From: Vibrio chagasii
Lineage (GTDB): Bacteria; Pseudomonadota; Gammaproteobacteria; Enterobacterales; Vibrionaceae
Direction: 5' to 3'
Assembly: GCA_041879415.1 (NCBI GenBank)
Contig: CP090851.1
Span: 2,418,001-2,482,000 of the forward strand
Length of the DNA stretch: 64,000 bases
Position 1 is the first letter of the stretch; every line of letters begins with the position of its first letter. The notes beneath the pieces were generated by a model, which was not told where the DNA came from, did no database searches, and worked only from the letters and a program-made list of their open reading frames with translations. Below are positions 9,749 through 18,663 of the stretch, in pieces. A program made the position numbers and the translations under genes.

Positions 9749-10477
9749 ATGAAAGACAAAATCGTGCAGACTAAAAGCTTCAATTTTAAGCAATTCTCAA
9801 TTTACGGTGGGCAAAGCGGTATGCCAGTCAGCACCGATGGTGTGCTACTCGGCGCGTGGGTAAGCATTGCACCTAAGTCCTCGGCACTCGATATTGGAAC
9901 AGGCACTGGGCTTTTGGCCTTGATGGTCGCGCAGCGCTTTACAGATGCCTCGATCTCCGCGATCGATATTGATCCACACGCAATTGAGGCTGCGACCATC
10001 AATATTGAGCAGTCGCCATGGCAAGATCGCATCACTCTGCATGATGGCAGCGTGCTCACCACCGACTTTCCGAAAAAGTTTGACGCGATAATCTGCAACC
10101 CACCCTACTTCAACTCAGGAGAGCAGTCACAGCAGAGCCAAAGAGCAACTGCTAGACACACTGACAGCTTGGATCATCTACAACTTGCCAAGCGATGTTT
10201 CGAGATCACAACCGAAGCTGCGACGGCCAGTTTTATACTGCCAACGCCTGAGGGAGAAGGTTTCATCAAGCTTGCTAAACAGTGCGGTTGGTACTTAGCC
10301 AAGCGTCTTGATGTCAAAACCACAGACAAGAAGCCCGCAAGTCGAATTCTTTTTGAGTTATCGAAAGATCCTGCATGCGAGCAAGATTTGCAGTGTGAAT
10401 CGCTCACCATTCACCATCAAGGTGGTTATAGCGAGGCATTTATTGCACTTACCAAAGATTTTTATCTCAAGATGTAG
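9749..10477 (+). CDS. trmN6: tRNA1(Val) (adenine(37)-N6)-methyltransferase
   Basis: A SAM-dependent methyltransferase of 242 residues that methylates A37 of tRNA1-Val; formerly YfiC. The SAM-binding motif I is [14 protein letters not shown] near residue 45. The catalytic NPPY tetrapeptide, typical of N6-adenine methyltransferases, lies near 115 in [12 protein letters not shown]. The N-terminal [21 protein letters not shown] is characteristic of TrmN6. ATG 9749 is used. It precedes srmB on the same strand with a gap of 107 bp; in E. coli the two genes are neighbours but divergent. Confidence 0.93.
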   Translation: MKDKIVQTKSFNFKQFSIYGGQSGMPVSTDGVLLGAWVSIAPKSSALDIGTGTGLLALMVAQRFTDASISAIDIDPHAIEAATINIEQSPWQDRITLHDGSVLTTDFPKKFDAIICNPPYFNSGEQSQQSQRATARHTDSLDHLQLAKRCFEITTEAATASFILPTPEGEGFIKLAKQCGWYLAKRLDVKTTDKKPASRILFELSKDPACEQDLQCESLTIHHQGGYSEAFIALTKDFYLKM

Positions 10478-10584
10478 CAAATACCATGTGATCCTAATCA
10501 CTAATGCTTCTATAATGTCCGACTACTCTTTTTTATCGTCTGCTTTTTGAGGCAGAAACATTTATTGCTTGTGGAGAAACAACA

Positions 10585-11850
10585 GTGATCAGAACCTTTG
10601 CAGAACTCGATCTAAACCAAGAGCTGCTTAAAGCAATTGACGAAATGGGCTACGAACGCCCAACACAGATACAAGCTGAAGCAATCCCACAAGCGTTAGA
10701 TGGAAGAGACGTTTTGGCATCTGCGCCAACAGGTACAGGTAAAACAGCATCATTCGTACTGCCAGCACTGCAATACCTTCAGGATTTCCCTCGTAAGAAA
10801 GCGGGTCCTGCTCGTATGCTTATCCTGACGCCAACGCGTGAGCTAGCAATGCAGATCACTGACCAAGCTCGTGAGCTTGCGAAATACACTGCACTGAACA
10901 TCTTCACCATCACAGGTGGTGTGATGTACCAAGAGCACGCAGACATTCTTGGCACTACCCAAGACATCGTTGTTGCAACTCCAGGCCGCCTAATGGAATA
11001 CATCGAAGCTGAGCGCTTTGATTGTCGTGCTATCGAATGGCTGATCCTAGATGAAGCAGACCGCATGCTAGACATGGGCTTTGGTCCTGTTGTTGATCGC
11101 CTATCTGCAGAGTGTCGCTGGCGTAAGCAAACTTTACTTTTCTCAGCAACGCTAGAAGGTAAAGGTGTTGAAGGTTTCACTGAAGACCTACTGAACAACC
11201 CAGCAGAGATCGATGCAAAATCATCACTACGTGAACGTAAAAAGATCACTCAGTGGTACCACCGTGCAGACACAGCAGAGCATAAGCTCGAGCTGCTAAA
11301 ACACATCATTACTAAAGAAGCTGAGCGTAGTATCGTCTTCTTAAAAACTCGTGAGCGTTTAGGTGACCTGCGCGCACTACTAGAGAGCGCTCAGATTCCA
11401 TGTGCTTGGATTCAAGGCGAAATGCCTCAAGACCGTCGTAACAATGCAATTGCTCGTTTCCGTGATGGTACTGTAAACGTACTGTTAGCAACTGACGTGG
11501 CGGCTCGTGGTATCGACCTTCCAGACGTAAGCCACGTAATTAACTACGACATGCCGCGCACGGCTGATGTTTACCTACACCGAATTGGCCGTACGGCTCG
11601 TGCTGGTAAAAAAGGTAATGCGGTTTCTCTAATCGAAGCGCACGATCAATTAATGATTGAACGCGTTGCTCGTTACACCAAAGAAGCAATCAAAGAGCGC
11701 TTCGTTGAAGGCATGCGTCCAACGCACAAGAAAGCCGCTGTAACGAAGAAAAAGAAACCAAAGAAAGAAGATAAGAAAGCAGTAGAGAAGCAGAAGCTCG
11801 CGAAGAAGAAAAAAATCGCGAAGAAAAAGAAAGCAGCAAAGAAAAAGTAA
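10585..11850 (+). CDS. srmB: ATP-dependent RNA helicase SrmB (DEAD-box)
   Basis: SrmB helps assemble the 50S ribosomal subunit. The 421 residues begin at a GTG (10585) shortly after GGAG. The helicase core shows Walker A APTGTGKT near 50, PTRELAMQ, TPGRL, DEAD near 155-158 (LDEADRMLDMGFG), SAT (LLFSATLEG), and in domain 2 TDVAARGID and HRIGRTARAG. The N-terminus and the GGV segment follow E. coli SrmB. The C-terminal 45 residues are nearly all lysine (repeats of KKKK and AKKK), a basic RNA-binding tail shorter than the E. coli one. Confidence 0.95.
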   Translation: MIRTFAELDLNQELLKAIDEMGYERPTQIQAEAIPQALDGRDVLASAPTGTGKTASFVLPALQYLQDFPRKKAGPARMLILTPTRELAMQITDQARELAKYTALNIFTITGGVMYQEHADILGTTQDIVVATPGRLMEYIEAERFDCRAIEWLILDEADRMLDMGFGPVVDRLSAECRWRKQTLLFSATLEGKGVEGFTEDLLNNPAEIDAKSSLRERKKITQWYHRADTAEHKLELLKHIITKEAERSIVFLKTRERLGDLRALLESAQIPCAWIQGEMPQDRRNNAIARFRDGTVNVLLATDVAARGIDLPDVSHVINYDMPRTADVYLHRIGRTARAGKKGNAVSLIEAHDQLMIERVARYTKEAIKERFVEGMRPTHKKAAVTKKKKPKKEDKKAVEKQKLAKKKKIAKKKKAAKKK

Positions 11851-11875
11851 TCTGCTAACTTCTGAATGATTCAAC

Positions 11876-11912
11876 AAAAAGCCCCATGCAGTTCGCTGCA
11901 TGGGGCTTTTCT
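11876..11912. terminator. Bidirectional terminator between srmB and yaaA
   Basis: AAAAAGCCCCATGCAG pairs with CTGCATGGGGCTTTT around TTCG. It is a long perfect stem with flanking A and T runs, between convergent srmB and yaaA. Confidence 0.92.
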
Positions 11913-11964
11913 TTATCTAGTTGGTATCTCGCCTTAAAGCGCGACTACCTTGAACCAATAACCT

Positions 11965-12741
11965 CTAGTTTTGCTCTTCACGCTTGAAGACTAGCTCTTT
12001 CGCGTTCGATTCTTCTTCTACGAAGTAGTAACCTGCTGTATCAAACTTAGTCAGCGCTTCAATTGAGTCCACTTTGTTCTCAATGATGTAGCGGGCCATC
12101 ATGCCACGCGCCTTTTTCGCGTAGAAACTGATCACCTTGTATTGACCATTCTTACAGTCTTTGAATACCGGTGTAATCACTTGGCCATCCAAGTTCTTTG
12201 GTTTTACCGCTTTGAAGTACTCGTTAGATGCTAGGTTGATCAGTACATTGTCGCCTTGAGCGTTCAGCGCTTCATTCAGCTTATCTGTGATGATGTTGCC
12301 CCAGAACTGGTATAAGTTAGTACCGCGAGCATTCGCTAAACGCGTGCCCATTTCTAAGCGGTAAGGTTGCATCAAATCAAGCGGCTTTAGTAAGCCGTAA
12401 AGACCAGAAAGCATACGTAGGTGGTTCTGAGCGTAGTCAAAATCTTCATCCGACAGTGTTTCAGCGTCTAGGCCTGTGTATACATCACCTTTGAAGGCAA
12501 GGATGGCTTGACGTGCATTCTCTTGGGTAAAAGTCTCGCTCCACTGCTCAAAGCGCGCTGCGTTCAACCCTGCGATCTTATCGCTCACTTTCATCAATGC
12601 AGAGACATCTGCTGGTGTCAGCTTGCGGCACTCTTCAATCAGTTCAGCAGAGTGTTCAACAAACTCAGGCTGACTAAAGCGTTCTGTCGCTAATGGTGAT
12701 TCGTAATCAAGTGTTTTGGCTGGAGACACGACAACTAACAT
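11965..12741 (-). CDS. yaaA: Peroxide stress protein YaaA (UPF0246/DUF328)
   Basis: A 258-residue cytoplasmic protein with the signature N-terminus [16 protein letters not shown] and the conserved FKGDVYTGL near 95. The E. coli homologue lowers free intracellular iron and limits Fenton damage under hydrogen peroxide. Length and ends match the family. The gene is single, starts at ATG 12741 and converges on srmB. No OxyR site could be assigned. Confidence 0.93.
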   Translation of the reverse strand: MLVVVSPAKTLDYESPLATERFSQPEFVEHSAELIEECRKLTPADVSALMKVSDKIAGLNAARFEQWSETFTQENARQAILAFKGDVYTGLDAETLSDEDFDYAQNHLRMLSGLYGLLKPLDLMQPYRLEMGTRLANARGTNLYQFWGNIITDKLNEALNAQGDNVLINLASNEYFKAVKPKNLDGQVITPVFKDCKNGQYKVISFYAKKARGMMARYIIENKVDSIEALTKFDTAGYYFVEEESNAKELVFKREEQN

Positions 12742-12894
12742 AACTTTACCCTAATCGGTTATCTAACTGGATGCTGCTAGAGTATAGAAAAAACATCAAC
12801 TTGTCTTTATGACTCTTCCTATTACTTTGATAGATGATTCTAACCACCCACTTTCAATCATCCAAAGCCGCTGAGAATGAAAACGCAGGCAAAG

Positions 12895-12923
12895 AAAAAG
12901 GCTAAGGTCGAAACCTTAGCCTT
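12895..12923 (-). terminator. Intrinsic terminator after the alanine symporter gene
   Basis: AAAAGGCTAAGGT pairs with ACCTTAGCCTTT around TCGAA, about 42 bp beyond the stop at 12965. On the minus strand the stem is followed by CTTTTTC. Confidence 0.88.
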
Positions 12924-12964
12924 TGCAATCGTTTTAGGATGAGCGCTTTATCGCTCCAACAAGA

Positions 12965-14392
12965 TTATTTCTTGTTGTTGTCCCAAATACCATCTTCCAG
13001 TTGAGACTTAAGCTCAGGGAAGTCATTTGCATCAAATGTCGGTACTTTACCCGCGTCAAGTTGGCGGTTGTAGTCCTTCGCTAGCTTAATAACGATACCT
13101 GACAGCAGGATAATCGCCACCAAGTTAACAATCGCCATTAGACCCATCGATACGTCAGCCAGTGCCCATACCGTAGGTAGCGTTGCTAGAGAACCAAACA
13201 TAACCATACCTAGTACAATAATACGGAATAGCACTAGGCCTTTCTTATTGTTGTGCTCTAGGAAAATCAGGTTCGTTTCAGCGTACGAGTAGTTTGCAAT
13301 GATTGAAGTGAAAGCGAAGAAGAAAATCGCTACCGCTACAAAGATGCCGCCCCATGAGCCCACTTGTGCTGTTAGTGCACGTTGAGTCAGTTCGATACCT
13401 GTTACTTCACCGTGTGGTACATACTCACCAGACATCAAGATGATTGCTACTGTTGCAGAACAGATAACGATCGTATCCATGAATACACCTAGCATTTGTA
13501 CATAACCTTGTGATGCTGGGTGCGGTGGGTAAGGCGTAGCAGAAGCTGCTGCGTTCGGCGCAGAACCCATACCCGCTTCGTTCGAGAACAGACCACGTTT
13601 GATACCGTTAATCATCGCTTGTGCAATTGCGTAACCTAGGCCACCCGCAGCTGCTTCTTGCAGACCGAATGCACTCTTGAAGATAAGAGCGATCACTTCA
13701 GGCACTTTCTCAATGTTCGCAAACATGATGAACAGTGCGATAGCAAGGTAAGCCAATGCCATGATTGGTACGATGATTTCTGCAGTACGTGCGATCTTAC
13801 GGATACCGCCGAAGATAACGAATGCAGAGATAATTACGATTGCTACACCTGTGTAGCTGCGTTCAAAGTCAAACGCTGTATTCATTGCACTTGCAATCGC
13901 GTTCGCTTGAACCGCGTTGAACACAAGACCGAATGCGATGATTAGGAAGATAGAGAATAGAACCCCCATCCAACGCATGCCTAGGCCTTTCTCCATGTAG
14001 TATGCAGGGCCACCACGGTAGTTACCGTCGTTATCGCGTGTTTTGTATAGCTGTGCTAGCGTACTTTCTGCAAACGATGTTGCCATACCTAGCATTGCAA
14101 TTAGCCACATCCAGAAGATAGCACCAGGGCCACCAGCGGTAAGCGCTACAGCAACACCTGCCATGTTACCCGTACCAACACGAGCAGCAAGACTAGTACA
14201 AAGAGCTTGGAAAGAAGAGATACCAGCACTGTCTGCTTTGCGGCTGTTCTTTAGAACAGAGAACATGTGGCCGAAATGGCGGAATTGAATGAAGCCTAGT
14301 CGTACGGTGAAGTAGATACCCACACCAACCAGTAAATAAACTAAGATAGATCCCCAAAGGAGATCGTTCATCAAATTGATTAAGTCTGTCAC
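12965..14392 (-). CDS. Sodium:alanine symporter (AGCS family)
   Basis: An inner-membrane amino-acid carrier with about 11 hydrophobic spans, predicted to import alanine or glycine with sodium. Family signatures are GTGNMAGVAVALTAGGPGAIFWMW near 80 and GLFSNEAGMGSAPNAAA near 280. I choose GTG 14392 (475 aa, starting TDLINLMNDLLWG after the initiator) because GAGG lies seven bases upstream; a GTG nine codons earlier has no such site. The gene is monocistronic and ends at a strong terminator. The symbol agcS or alsT is sometimes used; the exact substrate is inferred. Confidence 0.9.
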   Translation of the reverse strand: MTDLINLMNDLLWGSILVYLLVGVGIYFTVRLGFIQFRHFGHMFSVLKNSRKADSAGISSFQALCTSLAARVGTGNMAGVAVALTAGGPGAIFWMWLIAMLGMATSFAESTLAQLYKTRDNDGNYRGGPAYYMEKGLGMRWMGVLFSIFLIIAFGLVFNAVQANAIASAMNTAFDFERSYTGVAIVIISAFVIFGGIRKIARTAEIIVPIMALAYLAIALFIMFANIEKVPEVIALIFKSAFGLQEAAAGGLGYAIAQAMINGIKRGLFSNEAGMGSAPNAAASATPYPPHPASQGYVQMLGVFMDTIVICSATVAIILMSGEYVPHGEVTGIELTQRALTAQVGSWGGIFVAVAIFFFAFTSIIANYSYAETNLIFLEHNNKKGLVLFRIIVLGMVMFGSLATLPTVWALADVSMGLMAIVNLVAIILLSGIVIKLAKDYNRQLDAGKVPTFDANDFPELKSQLEDGIWDNNKK

Positions 14393-15104
14393 GTGAACCT
14401 CGTAATTGAGTTTAAGCACCGATCATGCTTCCAAGCCTTCCTCTAGATCACCTATGCCAGTGTCAATAGTTGTGTCGGCATTAGTTTTATATTTATTTGT
14501 TGCGATCTAGATTGTAAATGTCGCTTCATGCATCCATTTTACGTATCGGTGTATTTTTTGACGGGCGGATAATGCAGCGAGATGATCTAAAAATCAATAT
14601 GCAAATACATTTATATTAAAATGACATTTCACTAATAACACACCTTTTGTTAACACAATTTTCAACAATCCAGCCCAATAAAAGTCACATTATCGGGACA
14701 TCCTATCAACATCCACAATCGCCCTACCTCAACAAGAACGACATCCTATAAAAATAACTCCAGCCTAGGTTTTACAAGGTATAGTGAAGTTCTGCGTTTT
14801 TTTCTAGGACGATAAGATGACTATCCAATAAAGCGTGATACGCAGTTAAATGCATTGTCGATAAAGTGCTATTCCTTTCGCACAATGAATTAACATTCAA
14901 CAACCTGTAATTTAATCGTTTACTTAGGTTTGTTTGCTCGTTTTTTGTACACAAAAATCATCACAATGTGTGAGCATGCATAAAAAACGAGAACAAAACC
15001 TTCATGTATTTGAAACAAATGAGAAACAAATCAAGGTTATGGTGAACCTAAATATGATATTTAATAGTTCGTAAGAACTAGTCCCACGGAAGGAGATATG
15101 GCTT
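14393..15104. other. Long A/T-rich intergenic region between the AGCS symporter and the DUF3545 gene
   Basis: About 710 bp with divergent genes on either side, so it must hold both promoters. I found no convincing protein gene: the longest frame (14772-14954, minus) begins at GTG without a Shine-Dalgarno. There is a T-rich run near 14797 and a run TTTTTTG near 14940 but no solid stem before either. The length is more than two promoters need, so a small RNA is possible but unproven. Confidence 0.5.
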
Positions 15105-15293
15105 ATGGATAACTTTCAATTCGATGAAATATCAGAACTAGAAATGCCACGTGCAACTCAGAAAACACGCTCTAAACCACTCAAGCGTAAGTGGCGTGAA
15201 ATTGAGGCAATCAATGACCGTAGACAGCTTGAGAAAGAGCTGCGAGAGATGAACCTAGGACTTGATTTCAGCCTTGACGATATAAAGCTTTAA
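15105..15293 (+). CDS. Small DUF3545 family protein
   Basis: A 62-residue charged, soluble protein of unknown function. The segment RKWREIEAINDRRQLEKELREM (residues 28-49; key residues K29, W30, R31, E32, E34) is the conserved feature of DUF3545 proteins in Vibrio and relatives, and the part up to residue 50 probably forms an amphipathic helix. ATG 15105 follows AAGGAGATATGGCTT. That interval also holds an ATG at 15098, giving a four-codon MAYG frame that overlaps the true start. The gene stands alone and ends at a good terminator. Confidence 0.85.
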   Translation: MDNFQFDEISELEMPRATQKTRSKPLKRKWREIEAINDRRQLEKELREMNLGLDFSLDDIKL

Positions 15294-15318
15294 TCAGCAC
15301 GATAAGAAAACAGATAGC

Positions 15319-15347
15319 AAAAGGCACCTATGAAGGTGCCTTTTTTA
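15319..15347 (+). terminator. Intrinsic terminator after the DUF3545 gene
   Basis: AAAAGGCACC pairs with GGTGCCTTTTTT around TATGAA, about 25 bp beyond the stop. Confidence 0.9.
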
Positions 15348-15436
15348 TTTCATCAAGTGACGTTTCAGCCTACAAACCGCTTTATATACCTTTAATAAAG
15401 GGGTCCCTCTACTATAAAGAGAGCGATATCGAGGTG

Positions 15437-16003
15437 CTAAACACACTCTTGCTCATTTTGTCGCACGCGAGCAGCAAGTTGACGATACTGATCAGCAATC
15501 GTATCTCCAAACACAGGATCATCTTCTGGCTGAAGCCATTGCGATTCAACTTTTTGCCAATCCTTCACCGTAAATGCTTGTACGATCATTGGTAGTACCT
15601 GCTTCTCTTCATACTCCATGTGCTTTCGTTGCGCTTTCACAAAGGATTCAAGCTGGTCGATAAACACCTGTTGCGGTACCACCGCATCTTGGAGAATCAT
15701 ATCGACAACACCGAGAAAATCAGCCGTTTTCTCAGATAACAACTGATGTTCTAACTCCAGGTCTTCAATCGCTTGATCACTGCCATATTGCTTCAGGTAA
15801 TAGCGGTAAATGACGTCTTCTTTAGGGTGATGAACTTTGTCTGAATGGTTCATCAGGTAATGAACCACCTCAGCGATCAGGCTATAGTTTATCTCTCGCT
15901 CCTGCTTTAGCAGCTCTAACTTATTGTTGAGTATTGCGAGTAACCGAGCCATATAGCCATGCTCTCGTCTTATCCTTTCAATCATCATAGTATTGCACTC
16001 CAT
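15437..16003 (-). CDS. Hemerythrin-domain protein
   Basis: A 188-residue cytoplasmic four-helix protein. Candidate di-iron ligands are spread as in hemerythrin-like domains: an early REHGYM, HSDKVHHPKED near 53-62, LELEHQLL near 85, and KHMEYEEKQVLP near 133. Such proteins bind oxygen or nitric oxide, or repair iron-sulfur centres; which applies here cannot be told. ATG 16003 follows TAGG; two further ATGs lie five and six codons in. It is upstream of ung on the same strand with a 71-bp... wider gap downstream of ung's stop, so it is probably a separate unit. Confidence 0.8.
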   Translation of the reverse strand: MECNTMMIERIRREHGYMARLLAILNNKLELLKQEREINYSLIAEVVHYLMNHSDKVHHPKEDVIYRYYLKQYGSDQAIEDLELEHQLLSEKTADFLGVVDMILQDAVVPQQVFIDQLESFVKAQRKHMEYEEKQVLPMIVQAFTVKDWQKVESQWLQPEDDPVFGDTIADQYRQLAARVRQNEQECV

Positions 16004-16074
16004 TACACCTACTATTTATAAGTGTATACGAAGATGCCGAGTTATGATTTGACCCTGCTCAGAAAACAACCAAC

Positions 16075-16755
16075 CTACACTTCAGCCGGTAGACGCCAGT
16101 CGATAGGTTGCTGATCCATAGAAGAAAGCAGTTTGTTAGCCGTTGAAAAATGCTGACAACCAAAGAAACCACGACGTGCAGATAATGGTGAAGGGTGAGG
16201 CGCGGCTAATACATGGTGCTTCTGGGCATCAATTGCTTGGCCTTTCTTCTGGGCATGTGCGCCCCATAATAAGAAAATGATCGGCTCAGAGCGCTGGTTT
16301 AGTTCAGCAATGATCGCATCGGTAAAGGTTTCCCAGCCACATTTTGCATGTGAGTGTGCTTGTGCCTCTTCTACAGTCAAAACAGTATTCAACATCAACA
16401 CCCCTTGTGATGCCCAAGCTTCAAGGTAACCATGGTTAGGTGCTTCAAAACCTTCGATATCTTGTGCCAGTTCTTTGTACATGTTGCGCAGAGAAGGCGG
16501 GATTTTAACGCCGGGCAATACAGAGAAAGCTAAGCCGTGTGCTTGATTAGCACCGTGATAAGGATCTTGTCCTAGGATAACGACTCGCACTGATTCGAAA
16601 GGTGTCATATCGAAGGCACTGAACACCTGTTCTAGTGGCGGGTAGATGGTTTTCCCACTATTACGTTGCAGTTCGACATAAGCGAGAACACTTTGAAAGT
16701 ACTCTTTTTCACGTTCATCATTAATAATGGATTCCCAAGTCTTTGGCGCGTTCAT
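16075..16755 (-). CDS. ung: Uracil-DNA glycosylase
   Basis: Removes uracil from DNA, the first step of base excision repair. With ATG 16755 the protein has 226 residues and the catalytic residues fall at the E. coli positions: D64 in GQDPYHG and H187 in HPSPLS. An in-frame TTG five codons upstream is less likely. [11 protein letters not shown] near 120 and [11 protein letters not shown] are further family segments. nfo and grcA lie nearby; in E. coli ung is also next to grcA. Confidence 0.98.
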   Translation of the reverse strand: MNAPKTWESIINDEREKEYFQSVLAYVELQRNSGKTIYPPLEQVFSAFDMTPFESVRVVILGQDPYHGANQAHGLAFSVLPGVKIPPSLRNMYKELAQDIEGFEAPNHGYLEAWASQGVLMLNTVLTVEEAQAHSHAKCGWETFTDAIIAELNQRSEPIIFLLWGAHAQKKGQAIDAQKHHVLAAPHPSPLSARRGFFGCQHFSTANKLLSSMDQQPIDWRLPAEV

Positions 16756-16804
16756 CGTTTTAATTCCCAATCATCAAGGTTTCTAGGTTTCGCCAGACAA
16801 AAAA

Positions 16805-17127
16805 ATAGCTGTATCGGCTAACTGTCCTAAATAAGGCGCTAGGGCGTGTTGACCTTTCGTGGTTAAATTTTGTTCGAGATAAAAGCGTTTTAATCGCGGC
16901 GAGGGAGAAGTAGCCTAGTCATTCTAAGCAAATCTCCCTCAACAAAGAGTAAAACGCTTTTAGCCGAACCCTTCGGGCAGCGTTTGCTGGTCATTTCTAC
17001 TGCGTTAGCGGCTTCTCATGTAGGCTAGCTACACGTCAAAGCCTCTGCCTTGTATAAATACCCAACAACTCGCTGCAAAAATCAGCTCGAAAGATCAACA
17101 CGCCCTAGTTATACCTCATACAGCTAT
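16805..17127. repeat. 10-bp inverted repeat flanking the MITE-like element
   Basis: ATAGCTGTAT (16805-16814) and ATACAGCTAT (17118-17127) are perfect inverse complements. Between these arms, and outside the inserted element, TAACT near 16820 and AGTTA at 17107-17111 extend the pairing imperfectly. The arrangement suggests that an older foldback sequence of about 55 bp was split by the insertion. Confidence 0.55.
16839..17108. mobile_element. MITE-like non-coding element with 17-bp terminal inverted repeats, CTAG-flanked
   Basis: About 270 bp. The left end reads CTAG-GGCGTGTTGACCTTTCG and the right end is CGAAAGATCAACACGCC-CTAG, so the terminal repeats match in 16 of 17 positions and both are bordered by CTAG, consistent with a 4-bp target duplication at a CTAG site. 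No transposase or other reading frame is inside. An internal pair, AAAAGCGTTTTA with GAGGGAGA (near 16880-16908) against TCTCCCTC with TAAAACGCTTTTA (near 16934-16962), can form a second long hairpin. I recall similar short repeats in other Vibrio genomes but cannot search. Confidence 0.7.
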
Positions 17128-17198
17128 CAATAAACATGATGTGTAGGGTTCATTCGTTGATGAATCATAATAATCAGTTCAAGTTGTGTGGATCTCTA

Positions 17199-17321
17199 TT
17201 AACCACTTTTTTGTTGAGTTCGATGATGACCATGACTATGAATATGACGATTTGGCGCAGGTAAGCGAGCTGCAGCATGGATAGTTGAAGACGTTCTTGG
17301 GGTATGAGTTTTAGAATACAT
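17199..17321 (-). CDS. Small histidine-rich protein, 40 aa, unknown function
   Basis: This short frame starts at ATG 17321 and ends at TAA 17199. The Shine-Dalgarno GGAGGG lies eight bases before the ATG, among the best in the window. The product is basic and soluble with no hydrophobic span: MYSKTHTPRTSS at the start, then AAARLPAPN, then the histidine cluster HIHSHGHH at residues 26-33. Eight of 40 residues are histidine or more, suggesting metal or nucleic-acid binding, which is inference. It lies downstream of nfo, after a weak terminator, and upstream of the MITE-like element. Because it is under 60 codons most annotations would miss it. I do not recognise a family. Confidence 0.6.
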   Translation of the reverse strand: MYSKTHTPRTSSTIHAAARLPAPNRHIHSHGHHRTQQKSG

Positions 17322-17388
17322 AATGGCACCCTCCTCTATCAAACAGTGAACTACATATTCACTTAGTTGCTATGAAAGAAAGGTGCCA
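17322..17388 (-). promoter_or_regulatory. Structured leader of the His-rich small gene
   Basis: On the minus strand TGGCACC (17388-17382) can pair with GGTGCCA (17330-17324), which lies immediately after GGAGG and just before the ATG. Inside, AGTGAA and TTCACT form a second perfect 6-bp stem with a 7-nt loop. The outer stem would partly hide the ribosome-binding region, so a switch or RNA-thermometer role is possible. Inferred from base pairing only. Confidence 0.5.
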
Positions 17389-17394
17389 ATTTCG

Positions 17395-17422
17395 ATAAAA
17401 CGGAGAAATTTAATTTTCTCCT
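17395..17422 (-). terminator. Weak intrinsic terminator after nfo
   Basis: On the minus strand GGAGAAA pairs with TTTCTCC around a short A/T loop, followed by GTTTTAT. It begins seven bases beyond the nfo stop. The stem is A/T-rich, so some read-through into the small gene is likely. Confidence 0.55.
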
Positions 17423-17428
17423 CTATTA

Positions 17429-18337
17429 TTACGCTTCGCCATTCTCAACCGTTGCTGCGCGGTGAAACATTCTAAGTTGTTGAATTTCTTCTTTCCAAAT
17501 CGTCGAATCAATCGTTTCTAAGATAAGCGGGATACCATTAAAGCGAGGATCCGAGGCAATATACTCGAAACAATCCCAGCCAATTTCACCTTTTCCTAAA
17601 GAATGGTGTCTATCAACTCGGCTCGCGAACTCAGCCTTTGAATCATTGATGTGCATTGCTCTGAGATAGTGCATACCCACGATGCGGTCGAACTCAGCGA
17701 AAGTGTGCTCGCACGCCTCTTTTGTTCTTAGGTCATAGCCCGCTGTAAAGGTATGACAAGTATCCAAACATACGCCAACACGAGACTTATCTTCTACCTG
17801 ATCAATGATCTCAGCGAGATGCTCGAACTTCCAACCTAAGTTAGTGCCTTGACCAGAAGTATTCTCAATCACCGCAATCACATCAGGAACAGCTTGATGG
17901 GCGAGATTGATAGACTCAGCGATCTTAGCCAAACATTCGCTTTCTGAGATTTTCTTTAAATGACTCCCAGGATGAAAATTCAGTAGCGTTAGACCAAGCT
18001 GATTACAACGCTCCATTTCGTCAATAAAGGCAGCGCGCGATTTCTCTAGCTTTTCTTCTTCTGGTGCGCCGAGGTTAATCAGGTAGGAGTCGTGAGGAAG
18101 AATGTGCTCTGCTGAAAAGCCTAGCATCTTACAGTTGGCTTTAAAGGCACTAATGGTTTTCGCCTCTAACGGCTTTGCTGCCCATTGTCTCTGGTTTTTC
18201 GTAAACAGTGCGAACGCATTAGCGCCTATCTCTCGAGCCCTCATAGGAGCCTGATCAACACCACCAGCGGCCGACACATGAGCGCCAATAAACTTAATAT
18301 TTGTTTCAGGTTTTGACGATGAAATTTTGTTTGTCAT
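17429..18337 (-). CDS. nfo: Endonuclease IV (AP endonuclease)
   Basis: Cleaves DNA at abasic sites and 3'-blocked ends in base excision repair. The 302-residue protein has a TIM-barrel with the expected zinc-site motifs: [11 protein letters not shown] near 16, LLNFHPGSH near 118, VIENTSGQG near 155, [14 protein letters not shown] near 188, and [26 protein letters not shown] near 226. It is about 15 residues longer than E. coli Nfo at the N-terminus ([13 protein letters not shown]), a poorly conserved extension; ATG 18337 is the only good start. It diverges from grcA. Confidence 0.97.
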   Translation of the reverse strand: MTNKISSSKPETNIKFIGAHVSAAGGVDQAPMRAREIGANAFALFTKNQRQWAAKPLEAKTISAFKANCKMLGFSAEHILPHDSYLINLGAPEEEKLEKSRAAFIDEMERCNQLGLTLLNFHPGSHLKKISESECLAKIAESINLAHQAVPDVIAVIENTSGQGTNLGWKFEHLAEIIDQVEDKSRVGVCLDTCHTFTAGYDLRTKEACEHTFAEFDRIVGMHYLRAMHINDSKAEFASRVDRHHSLGKGEIGWDCFEYIASDPRFNGIPLILETIDSTIWKEEIQQLRMFHRAATVENGEA

Positions 18338-18498
18338 TAAATCACTTCACACTTTCAGAATGCATCATAAATAAAGGGTCGCATCGGTTACTGCTCAATA
18401 AAAGAGCAACAAATGTAGTAAAATTACAACAAATATGACCGTTAAATATTTTTTATACTTTAAAATATTTTGTAATTAGTTTGTTTTCAAAGGTTTTA

Positions 18499-18600
18499 TT
18501 GATTTACCTCAAAATAATCACCTTTGTAAAAATATGGTTTTTGGTTGTTTTTTGACTTAAATCAATGTTAACCTCACAAACATTAGGTATATATTACCCA
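18499..18600 (+). promoter_or_regulatory. FNR-controlled promoter of grcA with two FNR-like boxes
   Basis: TTGACTTAAATCAA (18552-18565) is a near-consensus FNR box and TTGATTTACCTCAA (18499-18512) a weaker second one. A -10-like TATATA lies at 18588-18593, placing a start near 18600 and the first box at about -41.5, the class II activation position. E. coli grcA (yfiD) also has tandem FNR sites. The transcription start is inferred. Confidence 0.78.
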
Positions 18601-18663
18601 GCTCAATAAAAATCGAAAGTTAACACCATAATCAAACCACATTCAGTGGACTAGGAGATAGTT

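Noticed and set aside
10308..10550. 80-codon frame overlapping trmN6
   Set aside because: Shadow of trmN6 in another frame.
14772..14954. 60-codon frame on the minus strand in the long gap
   Set aside because: GTG start, no Shine-Dalgarno, and no sequence resembling a known protein.
15401..15431. CCTTTAATAAAGG as terminator for the hemerythrin gene
   Set aside because: Short A/T stem without a T run on the required strand.
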